A DNA stretch of 64,000 bases from Choanephora cucurbitarum (taxonomy: Eukaryota > Mucoromycota > Mucoromycetes > Mucorales > Choanephoraceae), in the NCBI GenBank assembly GCA_025331435.1, contig JAIWNI010000092.1, positions 1 through 64,000 on the forward strand, given 5' to 3'. The stretch's first letter is position 1, and each line of letters opens with the position of its first letter. The notes under the pieces were generated by a model, which was not told the DNA's origin, made no database searches, and saw nothing but the letters and a program-made list of their open reading frames with translations. The translations under genes and the position numbers were made by a program. This document shows positions 23,238 through 35,600 of the stretch, piece after piece.

Positions 23238-23347
23238 GGTGATTGTAGTACGAACAAAAGTGAGTGTGGCACAAACAAAAGTGAGTGTGAAAAGTGGGGT
23301 GTATCTAGAAAAAGTGAGTGTGAAAGTGAGTGCGCCAAGTATTACCC
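23238..23347 (-). repeat. Right terminal inverted repeat of MULE
   Basis: Inverse of 19324-19434, with about three differences (one 1-nt indel and two substitutions). It is preceded by a G run. Confidence 0.85.
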
Positions 23348-23399
23348 TTGTCATTAAGCTAGGATCAACAACTACTTCAAGCGTAGCTGATACTTTCAT
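23348..23399 (-). pseudogene. Split-off segment of the Tc1-like transposase gene
   Basis: Minus-strand KVSATLEVVVDPSLMT runs up to the MULE boundary. If the MULE is removed exactly, it continues in the same frame into KTNEYLKIHPKTHA at 19323 downward. The rest of the N-terminal half was not found further right. Confidence 0.5.
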
Positions 23400-23420
23400 T
23401 GTTTACTGTAATTTATCAAA

Positions 23421-23662
23421 GCTCACCTGCCACTAGTCTTTGGATTCCCATTGCTAGGCTCCTGGTCGCTACTGCTAGGCTCTGGTTGCTAGGATAGGCT
23501 GTATTAACCCTGGATGCAGTGTAGAAAGGATATGGGCTGTAGAAGCCTTATTATCTATCTACACTGCATCCAGGGTTAATACAGCCTATCCTAGCAACCA
23601 GAGCCTAGCAGTAGCGACCAGGAGCCTAGCAATGGGAATCCAAAGACTAGTAGCAGGTGAGC
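23421..23662. repeat. Foldback element, two 105-bp arms and 32-bp loop
   Basis: The left arm (23421-23525) and right arm (23558-23662) are inverse copies with one mismatch seen near the outer end (GGCAGG versus AGCAGG in the orientation of the right arm). Each arm contains an internal near-repeat, GCTAGGCTCCTGGT / GCTAGGCTCTGGT. No target duplication is evident. It is a MITE-like foldback, or a structured insertion in the transposase relic. Confidence 0.85.
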
Positions 23663-24599
23663 AAGCTAGCATTTTTGATCCAATAAAATATTTTTATTTG
23701 AAACCTATATTTGCATCTGAAATATCAAATGAATCCATCACCCCCATTGTACCCCCAATACCCCATCACCCCCCATCTAAATTGAACTCCACCACCCCCC
23801 TCTTCCAAAAAAGGCTTGTTAACTTTACTCAGCTAATTCAGTCGGAATTACAAAAAAAATCAATGGTAGACAGTGACATCTGACTTTGCTTTAAACCGAT
23901 TCTCTTCTTATTTTCAAATAAGAAAATAGAGCTATTCACTTGAATCATTTTTTTCGCCTAGTTTCCAAGTCCCTGCAAAGACTGTGAAGATTCTGTATCG
24001 ACACCTCATACCCCTTGAGCTACTGTAAGCTAGCTCTTGTTGGTTAATGCCCTCTACCCGTAGTACTCCAGAGACTCTGGTGACTACAAAAGAAAGAATG
24101 TGTATTTTGATAGACTTCTTAGATGTAATAGCATTTAAAAGTTAAGTAAACGAAGAAAAAAGCGGATCAAAAGCAAAAGTCAATTAGTTTTTTACATTTC
24201 AGGTAAGAGAATCATATAAAAAAAAGACAAGCTGAAACTCTTAAGCCGGGTGAGCTCAAGTTTACGAGAAAAAAATGTAAGACATTGGCAGAGCACTCGC
24301 CACATCTAAATGTGTGATATAGCACCTATAAATAACCTTTTTCCTTTTTCAGGTCTTTTGTTAAACGTAATCTTATTTCCCATTAGTAGATGACTATAGA
24401 TTCGATGAGAAAAAAGTTGAAGACATTGATTCTTCTTCTTTATTGTTGATGCAAATCAAATAATGCTTAAGAAAAGGGGGATGAGATAGTAATAAGATAG
24501 TTGAATAATTATAAAGAAAAAGTATACAAAAATAGAAAATCAAACGGAGAAGTAAAACGGGTATGCACAAAAAAAAAATAAGAACGAGACACTATTGTG
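23663..24599. other. Intergenic, no intact gene
   Basis: A 60-aa plus-strand open stretch ends at 23883 and is rich in Pro, Ser and Ile (PIVPPIPHHPPSKLNS). It has no recognised domain. The remainder is AT-rich and without motifs. The 3' end holds the probable terminator region of the nucleotide-sugar transporter. Confidence 0.4.
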
Positions 24600-25786
24600 T
24601 TACAGGCCATAGAGGTAAGTGGCATAAATAACAAGCGCTGCGCCCAACAAAAATGATCCAGAGAAGGCAAAATTGAAAAGCCACACACTGACAATGGAGG
24701 ACAAGATAATACTGATACTGGTAGCAAAGCCCTTCAAGATGTTATCAGCGTATTTCACGACAAGAGCAACAATCAAACCACCTAAAGCTTGGATACCAAT
24801 CACAGTCCAGGTCAGAGGTGTGTAATTCACAAAGAAGCCACGCTCAGCAATAGTAGCACCATCTTGCAACATGACGACAAAGACTAAGCCCAACAAAACA
24901 GAGAAAAATGACATTTGAATGTTTCGAATCCAGATCTGGTTGCTAACAGTAGTCTCATCATCGTCGTCGTCTTGAACACTTGCTCTCTTAATTTCCTCTT
25001 CATCGTCTTCAGTTGGTACAGGTTTGGGTGTAGGTGCTTTCAAGATCTTTTCAAAATACACACCAGCCAAGCCAGATAACATACATGCACATAAAACAGC
25101 CAAAAAACCATGCAAATTGGATTGATTACCTTCAGAAACAGAAGTAGTACCTTCAATTGTTGAATCAGTGATCATTGTGTTACCAGTGATATAAGCAACA
25201 AAAGCTGTAGATGCACTCTTGGGTAGAACGACAAGTGCGATACCCACTGTAAGAATGGCCAATGCGATCCATTTCAACTTTGAAAGATTTCTCTTAAGGA
25301 TTATGACACTGAAAAAAGCAGTGGTTAAGATCTTGAGCTGATAAGTTACTTGAAATGTAGCTGCATCGAGGTTTGAGGCTGCAACATATTGAAGATTGTT
25401 CTATCATAAGCATATCTTTTCTTTAGTAAACAACCAAAGAATTCATCACATACACAAAGAGAAAGGAAAAGGTTTTTTACCTGCACAAGATATAAAGCTG
25501 CTGGGATAGCTAACTTGGCTGTTTCTCTCCAGTTCAGAATGAGTTCACGGTTGAGTAAAGAAGTCAGTTTAGAGAGAGAACGCTTTCGAGATTCAGGGGC
25601 AAAATAAAGAACAACAAGACAGACAAAAGACTTGATCACCTCACTCATAACGACAGCAGTAGAAGCCAAATAAAGTTTATCTTCTTCGACATTTGCACGA
25701 GTATATCGCATCACTAAGATAAGTGCACTGTTTTGCACCACTAAGATAATCAAAGAAAGGTATTTGATTGGAATACCACTAAACAT
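24600..25786 (-). CDS. Nucleotide-sugar transporter, SLC35A type (UDP-galactose/UDP-GlcNAc)
   Basis: Two exons (25786 to about 25487, and about 25398 to 24600) encode about 365 aa. It starts MFSGIPIKYLSLIILVVQNS and has about ten hydrophobic segments. Diagnostic stretches are NNLQYVAASNLDAATFQVTY, QLKILTTAFFSVIIL and, near the end, KYADNILKGFATSISIILS, the signature of SLC35A Golgi transporters that exchange UDP-sugar for UMP. An acidic cytosolic loop (TEDDEEEIKRASVQDDDDDE) sits in the middle. The exact sugar (UDP-Gal as in Gms1, or UDP-GlcNAc) cannot be decided by eye. The gene is intact and fits Golgi glycosylation. A short pyrimidine-rich leader precedes the start. Confidence 0.92.
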
Positions 25787-28043
25787 ACTTATTAGGCCTG
25801 TAATTGGATTTCTTTTCAGTTAGAAAGTAGTTCTATATTCTTATTGCGTTCGTTTTACCCATGTTATATAAAGAAGAATATAGTCTATAGATAAAAGAGG
25901 GAAAAAAGCAAAAAGAAAAAAAAAGTAAATCTTTATACTTTAGGCTTGAGAACGCCGACTAAGCTCCCTCGGGTTTCAATCTCAGTGTGAGACGCCTTTA
26001 AGCCGATTAAAAAAATTATTTTTGAATATTTTTTTAGCAGCCCCAACAGAATGTTGATTTCTTGAACAGAAGCGAAAGGGGCTCATAGTCTGAATAGATA
26101 TGAAATACTTAGAGAATCGAATCGCTTGTTTTTGCATTAAAGTGCTAAAAGAGAGGTAGCAATACCATCCATCTTTTGTTCTAGAAAAAAAAAGCGCTTG
26201 ATCTATTCTGTTTAACAAAGAAATAAGTAGTCGCATTGTTGAGAAATACTTCTTTCCTGAGACTCTTTTAAGGCAGCTGAAGACTACACGCTTTTCTTTT
26301 TTGACTAGAGAAGAATATGTTTGGCTGATGTCATAATTCTGGCTCAAGTTTTACTCATTTTCTATACTGCTATATGACACCAATAATCTTAAGTAAAAAA
26401 AGAAAAAAAGAAAACCTAAATAGGTAATTCTGCATAAAGAGATTACAATCTTTCATCTTATTGATTTTTGAAGCCACACTACTAAAATAAACTAGTTTCA
26501 ATAATAAATGAGAAAGAGAGGGCGGCGGAACTGTGTACAAACTCGCTTTCGCCTGTATATATCGCTACAATACGCCAGCACCCTTCTAAATGATTCGAAT
26601 TCATATTTGATAAGAATGAACCATATGATCTTAGTTAGCCTGAAGTGAAATCTGTAATACATCGCAGAAGAACTGTGCTCAATGCATTAGAGGATATAAT
26701 ATAATGCTAAATCCCTTGTGCGCCTACATTAGTATGCTTTCGCTAGACAAAAGCTCTTTTTTCTTCATTTTCATTGATGCAAATAAGCTCGTTTGAAGCA
26801 TATAGCTTGTTGAAGATAAGGTTTGACACTCAGCGAAACTATCCACCAACAAGTTTGTTTTTTATCAAGTGATAATACTTTATTGCCTTCAGACCAGTAT
26901 GTGAGCAATTTCGATCTGTTTATATGAATCTTCATCTGCTCCCTCATTTCAATTTAAAGAAGAATTTCTCACTCTTCAGTATCTCCTTAGAGTTTCAGAG
27001 TAAATGGTCTTTTATTTTAAAATAGAGACTCCCTTCAAATTCAATGCTAGGCCATAAGGTGATGGACCAGCAGCATCGTTGTTGCATTCTTTGTAGTCAA
27101 GACGAGTTCATAAAACTGAAGCATCGAAGTCTCAGAAAGAGTGAAATAGTTAGTTATGGCCTACAGCTGTTCATATGACTTGCTATCAGGATTGTCTTGC
27201 TGTATTACACATAGGTGGATGACTTCTACCTATTCAGATTCCAGTGATTCAAAGTGAAACATCTGCAGCACCACCTCAATATGTGGATATTAACATATTT
27301 AAAAGCATTAAGCCACCTTGTTCATAGTTGGGTATATATTTAGATTAAAATTGAGTTGTACAAGTTTTGGATATCCTATATAATGTGCACAAGCACTCTA
27401 TCAGCCACTTCTCTCTCTAGAAAAGAAAAGACATAGGCTTTCATGCTTTTATAAAATATATATGACAATTGAATTCTTACAACTAAATAGTATGATTGAC
27501 TAACTAGGCGTGCATCTCTTGATAGAGATGCCTTATTGAATTAATATTGGTCAATTCATAATATTTATTGGGATCATGCTCCTCTTGCTTTTCTATTTCT
27601 GGTATCTTACCTCTTGTTTTCTACAATACCTATGATTAGTGGTTAAAAAAATGTCTCTTATGAGAGTAATAAAATCACAGCCGTTTGCTCACAGCATACA
27701 TTACTTCTTTTTTTGGCACCTTTCGTGTATGGAACTACCAGGGGTGGTATGCAATTAACATTTCTCTCCTGTGCCAAACTCAAAAAGTCATCAGACAATA
27801 CATAGTGAAAGGAAACAATGAAGCATAGCTGCCAAGCTCTTAAATGAGATTTATTGTTAATTTTTGTTTTCACTTCTTAATCAACTTATTCAGAGCTATT
27901 GTACTTTTGTGTATTAGTTCTTTAGTAAACGCACAAGCACATTATGAGCTGTCTTTATTTTTGGTACTTAGCAACTAGAAGTAAGGAAATGCGTTACTAA
28001 TGATGCTCTCTTTAGTATTGTACAATTTTGAGAAGGGCATATG
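25787..28043. other. 2.3-kb intergenic stretch
   Basis: No gene recognised. A 121-aa minus-strand frame (25982-26347) and a 71-aa one (27658-27873) lack motifs and have AT-driven composition, so I do not call them. A short hairpin GCATCTCTTGATAGAGATGC at 27512-27531 is visible, but nothing suggests an RNA gene. Confidence 0.4.
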
Positions 28044-30065
28044 CTAAACAACAATGGATACATCCTCTGGTCGAACAAAAACACCTCTGTTTGGAGAGCA
28101 TGTGAAATACCTGATCCCATCCACTGAGCCATCATTTTTTCCAACTGATGTTTTTTTTTTGAAAAGAGCAATGCATTAATACATAAACTACGATTCATTT
28201 CTTATCAAATCAATCCCTTACCTCTCCTATCTAGCTCGACACCCACCCAAACTCCTTCTGCAAAGCTGACATGACCAACAAACATAACAGTTCCAACGGT
28301 TGGTGCAGGTCGTCTTGTTAGCTGCACTCGTCTGTGCATGCCAATCATAGGCGCACTTACTTGACCTTTCATTGATCTCTTTCGTTTCATCTTTGCAAAC
28401 GAAAAGAGTCCACTCTCTCTCCTTTTTATCTGAGAGATCTTTATCTGAGACACTTTGATTTGAGACCATGAAGTGGTAGAAACTTCTGTATTTGCTGTAG
28501 GTGCAGGTAGAGTTTGACTTGCTCTAGACTCGCTTAATGATTGAGTTGGCGATGTTGATTTATCACTGAATTTCTTGAACAACTTAGCTAAATGACTTAT
28601 GAAAGTAGCTGAATTGCTTGAGGAAAAGGTGCGTGTAGTCGTATGACTCAGTGATCTTCTTGGTATGCTTACACGTCTCGCGGTATGTGTAGTAGAATGC
28701 GATGAGTATCGGGATAGTCCATTAGTATGTGTGGAGCTTGAGGTGATTGTTAAATTGGGTATGGATGGAATCAGAAAAGAAAAGATGCCTCGGTGAAAAA
28801 GCGGATGTTTAGAGTGTACTAAAGTCTTGGGTCGAACATCGAGATCTGTCAAACAGTGTTTTAGTGTATCATTAGAGAAAGAAGCAATCTGTTGAAATCT
28901 TACCATCTGCCAGCTGCTTTAACATATCCTCATGAAGGTTGTCTAAACCTCCATGCTTCTTTATATCTCCGATCATTCGAGTAATGTATTGCAGGATCAT
29001 GACCTTCGCTACGTTTAGTATGTGCCTGGCTTGATCGTTGTACTGAACTGCATGTCTTGACATAAGATCGTATACAATACCTTTATAGAGTATGCCAACA
29101 TTATCAGAGTCCATTTGATCTTCAAGTACATGGAGCAACAAGTACTCTAAGAAGTCAAAAGAATATGTTATGCCATCGATGCATGATAGGAGAGCTGGAT
29201 ATTGACAGCAAAAGAAATCAAAGTGACGAGCGATTGTTCTTGTTGCACGGGACTGAACTGATGTTAATGTAGCATGCAAAGGCTTGCTCCATGACAATAG
29301 AGGGTCACTTGTCGAAAGTATGCTGGAAGCTGCAAAGCAAGCATGAAGCGATTCAATTGCATTGTATTTATTAACGCGATGAAGTACTTTTTGAGATAAC
29401 GCCTGACTGATTTCCTGTGGAAGTTGGATAAGAAGCTGTGCCATGTGACGAGTTATCCAATAGGAAGGCAATGCTTTTTCTGGATCACCAGTCAGTATCA
29501 TGATAGACTTCTGAGTCATTGCAGCCATCCTCTCGTCTTGAAGTTCAACTGTTCGGGTTCTGCAGAATGGGAATAGGTAAGGAACAGATGTGACACATGT
29601 TTGACAATAACAAGTACAGTTGTGAACAAACTCAGTCATCCGCTTTGTCAGCAAGCTGCACAATTGATCCATGCCTAAATAATCAGCCGCAGAGTACATG
29701 TCGCATAGTTCCTGTAGGCTCTCTGTTTGCTCAATTTCTTGAGTGTACATATATTGAACAATGTTGTTGAAGGCAGTACTGTCGATGATGCCTGCAGGCA
29801 GATAGGTTGTATTGGATTTTGAATCACAGAAACTCTCTCCAAACAATGATGCAAAATAAGGCGATTCGTTATATAAGATCTGAGTATGACAGGACCAGTG
29901 TATATCTTGATCTGATTCATCTTCGTCGCTTGATTCAGATACGCTTGAGTGCCTTTTCTTCCTCTTGATTGTTTCTGTAGTATCTGACTTGGAATGTCTT
30001 CTTTTGACTGGTATAGTTTGTGGTTTAAGACGAATAAAGACATTAGGGGGACCATGGATGTCCAT
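28044..30065 (-). CDS. BTB/POZ protein with C-terminal CAP-Gly domain
   Basis: Exon 1 (30065 to about 28904) starts [16 protein letters not shown] with a basic, Ser-rich linker, then a BTB fold: [40 protein letters not shown], and [18 protein letters not shown] helical BACK-like region follows. A GTAAG intron near 28904-28848 leads to exon 2, with a Ser/Thr-rich linker and the start of a CAP-Gly domain ([20 protein letters not shown]). A second intron (donor near 28220, acceptor near 28147) leads to the rest: [20 protein letters not shown], then [13 protein letters not shown] and TAG. GKNDG is the conserved CAP-Gly core that binds the EEY/F tails of tubulin and EB proteins. This implies a microtubule-linked adaptor, perhaps for a Cul3 ligase. 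The reading is intact. Confidence 0.8.
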
Positions 30066-32691
30066 TTTACTGAATATGAGTAAAGAAAAGAAATGGAAAC
30101 GAAGGAAATGGAAAGGACTTTTTTTTCACAGAAAAAAAACTTTCCACCAAATCAGATGATGGAGTACAATCAAGAGCCAAAATAAATAAATTTACCGTGC
30201 CTTTAAGCAATGCTACGGATTGTACAGAAATGTAATTAAGGTTCCATTGCGAACATCAGGATATTTTTTTTCTGTGGCCATTTACTTGAAGCTCAATTAT
30301 GAGATTTCTTTATATGTCTATATGTTTTCTTTGGCCCAATGTTACATATGCTTCTATTCCTAGTTTTGGCTATTCTTAATTAGTATAAAGAAATCTTTTT
30401 CTTGTCTAGGCAACTGTTACTGTATGCTTGTAGTAGTAATGCAAATCACTCGTGAAGAGTTTTCTTTTCAGCTTGGTTTTTTTTTTCATGGTAAAAATCC
30501 ATTACTAAAAAACCAATCCTTCTACTTCTGGCTCTCTACTCGTTTTGATTTGTTCGCTTTATCATTTGACAATGTACATTTTCCAAATAAATACAATTAA
30601 GATCAGTGCTTTGTTTCAAACATACAATGATAACGTGATTAGGACTTGATGCCATAAGTGATATGATAACAATGTGTGCGCGCGTGGGGAGGGGAGTTTA
30701 TTCAGGCAGAACTAAGCTCAAACACAAACTTTGTTGTTGAGATCAGCATGGCTGATTTGATTTATGAATAAGAACAAAGCGTTGATTACATCCATCATGA
30801 TTTTGTTAATTTCTGTGAAGCATCACATTTCCGTCTCATCATTCAATACAGAATGAAGGTCTTCGGCCTTTCTTACGAACACAAAAAAGAAAAGTGCTCT
30901 TAGCTATACTACAAAAAGAAAGCAATGGGTGACCTTCAGAAAGCTCTTGTGCTGATGTCTACAAAAGACTTATTGCGAATGCATGAGAAAAATTCTAATC
31001 TTTTAGATAGACAATTCTCATGAAGACTCTTCATTATGCTAGCAATTCTGTAGTGAAGCATACCCTATCAGCTCAATGATAACTTCAAAATCTTTCTGAT
31101 ACAATTTCAAACGGTATCGTTTTCATTTTGTCTTTTCTAGTTGGTTTCTTGTCAATAAATCAAGTTTACAGCTCGACAGGGCTTTGCTTTTGTTTAGGTC
31201 TTAGAAAATTATACACTCTTCTCTATAAACTGAAAGTAACGAATTTATTTCATGTTTCTCATTTCACCTTCAAATGGAGGAACTGTGACACATACTAACA
31301 ATCACTGAATTACATAAAATGCAACAATACACACAAAAGGAGTATCAACTCAACCTCGGATAAAGATATAGGCTACTCAACGAACAGTAAGAAAGTACTT
31401 TTATGCAAAGCTTATCTTTTTTGGGATGTTCTCGAACTTTGAGAAGAACTTTGGGTTGCTCAAACCAGTTTATGTAGAGTAGTACTCAAGATTCATATAG
31501 ACTTATGTTTATCACCTCAGTTTGAGGTCCAATTTCTCAACACAATTATATACATAGCCAACTTCTAATATCAATACTCTTTTATAACAAATTTGTTAAT
31601 TTCTCGAAAAATACGCTGATAACGAATTGCAGTGAGAATGAGGATTTCGCTTTATCTATTGTCGGATCAATATTGTTTTTGATATGATTTTTCATTTTTA
31701 TGAGAGAATATTTAAGTACACAACTCTAATTATATGTTTGTTTAAGATTATTACCAGAGCCATCAGCGTATATTTCTTAGTCGTATAATAGGATAAATTT
31801 AGGAACAACAATGACAAGAAGAGCGAGTTTGTGAAAACCAAAGAGGTAGAAGGAAAAGCCTGCTTAAATGTATCTAGCCTATATTTCTTTACCTATGTTT
31901 TACGTGATGTTTCAGTCCGTCATATTGCTATGAGCAAATTTGTAAGAATTGATTTACTGGCATGTTCTTACATCCCCTTTTTTGTCACTATTGATGGCTT
32001 GCTACTTGTATAGCTTCGAGACCCGAGTAAGCCTTAGTACAAACTCATCACTCGAAAATTGATCATCGACGTTCCTTCAATCTGCGTCTCATCAAAGTTC
32101 CTAACGTCTGCCCTTTTTTCTTGGATTTGTCATTATTATCGACTATTCCCTCGAGCCAATCTTATTTATTTTGCTTCCTTCTTCTCATTTCACTTCATTT
32201 CCTATCTAATCTCTTGCTTCATCTTTTCACGCGCGAGACTGTGAATAAAACAGAATTTATTTCCCTAGAAAATATTAACGAAAAGGCTTAATTTGAGAGT
32301 GCTGCTTCTGCATTCTTCTCGAGAATTCTTTAGTAGAAAGAAAAACAGTTACAAAAAGAGATCTTCTGTTTTAGACGAGTATCGCGAAACAAAGCCAATA
32401 TTGCCAGAGTTTTTGTTTTACATTCAAACCCGCTTAAACTTGTTTCAATCTAAAAGGGATTCTGCAAAAATTCGAAGGGTTACAAACTTGGTATTGAAAG
32501 TAAAAAAAAGTTTAATAGCTCGTAATAGATAAAAAGCGTAAAGCATAGAGACTGTTGCTTAGATGTTTGAAAAACTCCAACTTTATTGAAATGCCAGCAA
32601 CTTCCAAACTTACTAAGGTTGATAAGTATTTGGCCGTTGAAACAATGCAAGTGCATATCCAAAATACAATCAACTTGCATTATGCTTGCAT
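30066..32691. other. 2.6-kb intergenic stretch
   Basis: AT-rich, with scattered short open frames and no recognised coding motif, repeat or RNA. The left end is the promoter of the BTB/CAP-Gly gene. The right end (about 32550-32691) may still contain the 3' part of the decayed transposase gene on the minus strand (VDCILDMHLHCFNGQILI). Confidence 0.4.
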
Positions 32692-35600
32692 TTATTGCTT
32701 GGTCAGTAACAAAAGCACGGAGAACACTTTGTTGTTGATCCAGAGGGGTTGCTGCCTGTACTTGACAGCAAGTAACAGATCCGTCTCTATATTCACCAAC
32801 ATATTTTCTGCTTTGGTATCCTTAAAAGTGAAGGCGGTGAACATGCCATTCTTCAATGCTGTGAGTTGGTAAGCATTGTCATTGTTATTGGTAAGCTCGC
32901 TGGTTCCTCCAGAAATGTTATGGTAAAAATCACCACCTTGTTCGCTGACAAACTCAAATATCCTGCTTCCAGTTTCTACTCTTAAGCCATCATTCGTTGT
33001 CCAGCTTCCACGATCAATTACATGTCGCATCATTGACTGTTTTCCAAACTTAACTGCAACTTGCTTTGAAACATTCAGCTTGTTTGTATGCAGTATATGC
33101 TCTCGGATATGCTTGATGAATTGTTCACCTTTTTCAGTTTCAATATTTGAAGCGGTACCAAATCAGCGAATTTCCTTGGAGAGGTGTGACAGAAAATGAA
33201 CTTTTGGCTTCAGAGCATACTTGTTGTGCTAGTCCAAGGTATATGTTGAATCAAACCAGTACAAGCAGTTGACTAAGTTTTTGATACATAGTCAACGACG
33301 TCAACATACAAGTCAAACCCTGCTAAGATTCTACGCATGAAGAGTAAAGAACAGAGTTTACCAAGCTTGCTGAAACAAGGAATGATTCTTGCAAGATGGT
33401 CTTCTGCTTGTGGAAAATGAGTCGTCAAGATGATTAGCAAGATCTGCACTAAAGTCTTATAATTTCTACCAAGGAAAGACCCACAATGACTGAACTCTCT
33501 ACTAAATAAACGAGAAAAGCCAGTAGCATCACGGTGCTCTTTGAGGCGGTTGCTTACTTGCTCCAGTTGCTGTTTTGTTAAAACTATCTTATCAAGATCG
33601 TTCACCAAGTATTTGACAGCACCTAGCAACATGGAGTGCAATATTTCAGTAGGCGTATCTTGCTGAGGGTCATACGTGTTGTCTTTATACAGTGCGGATC
33701 TTATACTTATCCACTTATGACTTATGATTTGTGGTTCAAAGTTTTATTTAAAATACAGTTACCAACTGGATAAAAGTTGTAGGTTAAAACATAAAATATA
33801 AGAATAAGTGGTTAATAATACTAACCAAATTGTTGGTAATGGGTTAATTGATATAAGTAAAGTTAGAAGTATTTAAATTGAAATAGGATGTGAGGAAGAG
33901 AAAAAAACAAGATGTGTGAGGAAGAGGGTTGTTGTGGTTTTATATGATTTGAGGTAAATGGTGTAGCATAACACAATAGGTATGTTTTACCATCGTAGGA
34001 AGACAGTCATAATAATGTGTTTCAATTAAAATCAGGGCACCACAGAACACTTAACAATCACTTCTATTTCGACTTCAGCTTGTTCCTTTGACAATTGTTT
34101 CAAATAATCCTTACTCACGGTCAGTACTGACATCTCACCATTGATTTACCAGTTACTTGGATTCAGGTTCAGTTGGCCAATCAACCTGTACAAGTACTTC
34201 TTCTCTACAAGACTGTCGCCATCAATCTTACATCCGATTTGTCATTGATATTATTTTTTTATCACAAGCCTTTATAAAAACTTTACAATCTCAGTTGAAA
34301 TAGCATCTTCATGAAAAGTATAAATAAGATCAATATTTTGAAGTAAATAAAAAGTATCTTTAGTCTGATTACTTTCTCTTGTCTCTACAATTGTGAATTA
34401 TTTGGTCTATAACAATACGCCTCAAGTTTCAGTAAGTTATCTGTACCTCGGTTTTTGAAAGACAAATCTTTCGCTGATGACGTTTTGCCTTCTTCAGGAG
34501 CATTACTAATTAAAGACGCTCTATCGGCAGATGATGCAGCTATCAAATAATGGTCTTTTGTGCGTGGAGTGTGGTCGGTCAAGTAATGTTGAGCATCCAA
34601 AAGGGCGTTTTGACCTCTGCGAAGAAGAATGTAGCATTTGCGGCAGGGATACAATGTAGTTAAGCCCAGCAGACCGCACAGTTCTGAGTGGCATGGCGAA
34701 TCAGCTTCAATCCACAGAAGTGGCGCTGTCACCAGAATTTTTTCCCTGTCCAAAGCAGAATACATAATCACGCCTCTTTCTAGCATCAACAAATCCTGCA
34801 CCAGTGCTGGAATCATAGAAACTCCACTAGCACCATCCTTCTTTTGTAATGCACCAACGAAGTGGATATTCTCAATTGATGAGCGCTCCTGGAACGATAA
34901 CGAAGCGCAACGCATTGATCAACTTTCGTATGCGTTGAACTGCTTACTTCTGTTACCACTAGTATCGTCAGTGAAAAGGATGATTGGGCAAACCTTGACC
35001 TTGTAGAATTTGTTTTGGTAACCTTCAACTGGTATCTTCAGGCGATGAGATGCTGTAAACAATTGTTTAAGACTGCCTGTCAATTCAGTCTTTGCAAATT
35101 TCGAATTGCAACCTGCTGCAGGCATACCACGGTCAACTGAAACGATAGATCTCAACTGAGAAATTGGAAGTTTAGTAGATGCTTCCATGATCTCTACTAA
35201 ATTGATGTTTTCAGAAAAGAACATATGGTGTGTAAGTGCAAACATTTCCCCTTGCATTTTAAAGAAGGAGTCAATCAGGAAGTAATGCATGTCTTGTTGG
35301 TCATCAGCGACCAAAACCACATCCCCAGACCAGACATCTACACCGTTGACGGTCCACATTGGCTGTTGGAAAAACTTGTTCTTCCTCCATTTGTCTCCTT
35401 GTTGCAAACAGGCAGACTGATCAGGGGTATGATCAGGAACAGAGAAGATAGCTGTTGCTTTCTTTGGATTTGCTGCCAACAGCTGAAGATGATCTGAAGG
35501 CAAGTTAATGAATACATCAACTTTTTTATCTTCTTTGATCTTCACTTCCAACTTCTTCGAAGGAAATACAGGAATCTTGCTACGTTTGTTCTCCTGGTAT

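Larger units (their letters stand above)
19324..23347. mobile_element. MULE-type DNA transposon, 4.0 kb, carrying a transposase-OTU gene
   Basis: The element is bounded by about 110-bp terminal inverted repeats (19324-19434 and 23238-23347), roughly 97% alike, both beginning GGGTAATACTTGGCGCACTC. Inside is a minus-strand Mutator-like transposase gene. The expected 9-bp target duplication is not seen: left flank ATTCGTTTT, right flank TTGTCATTA. The element splits a Tc1-like transposase reading frame. Confidence 0.8.

Noticed and set aside
24240..24330. tRNA-like A-box (TTGGCAGAGCACTCGCCA)
   Set aside because: No B-box, no acceptor stem and no anticodon arm could be paired.
25982..26347. 121-aa minus-strand frame MSQNYDISQTYSS
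   Set aside because: No motif, AT-driven composition, no neighbouring exon or leader. It could be a small gene but nothing supports it.
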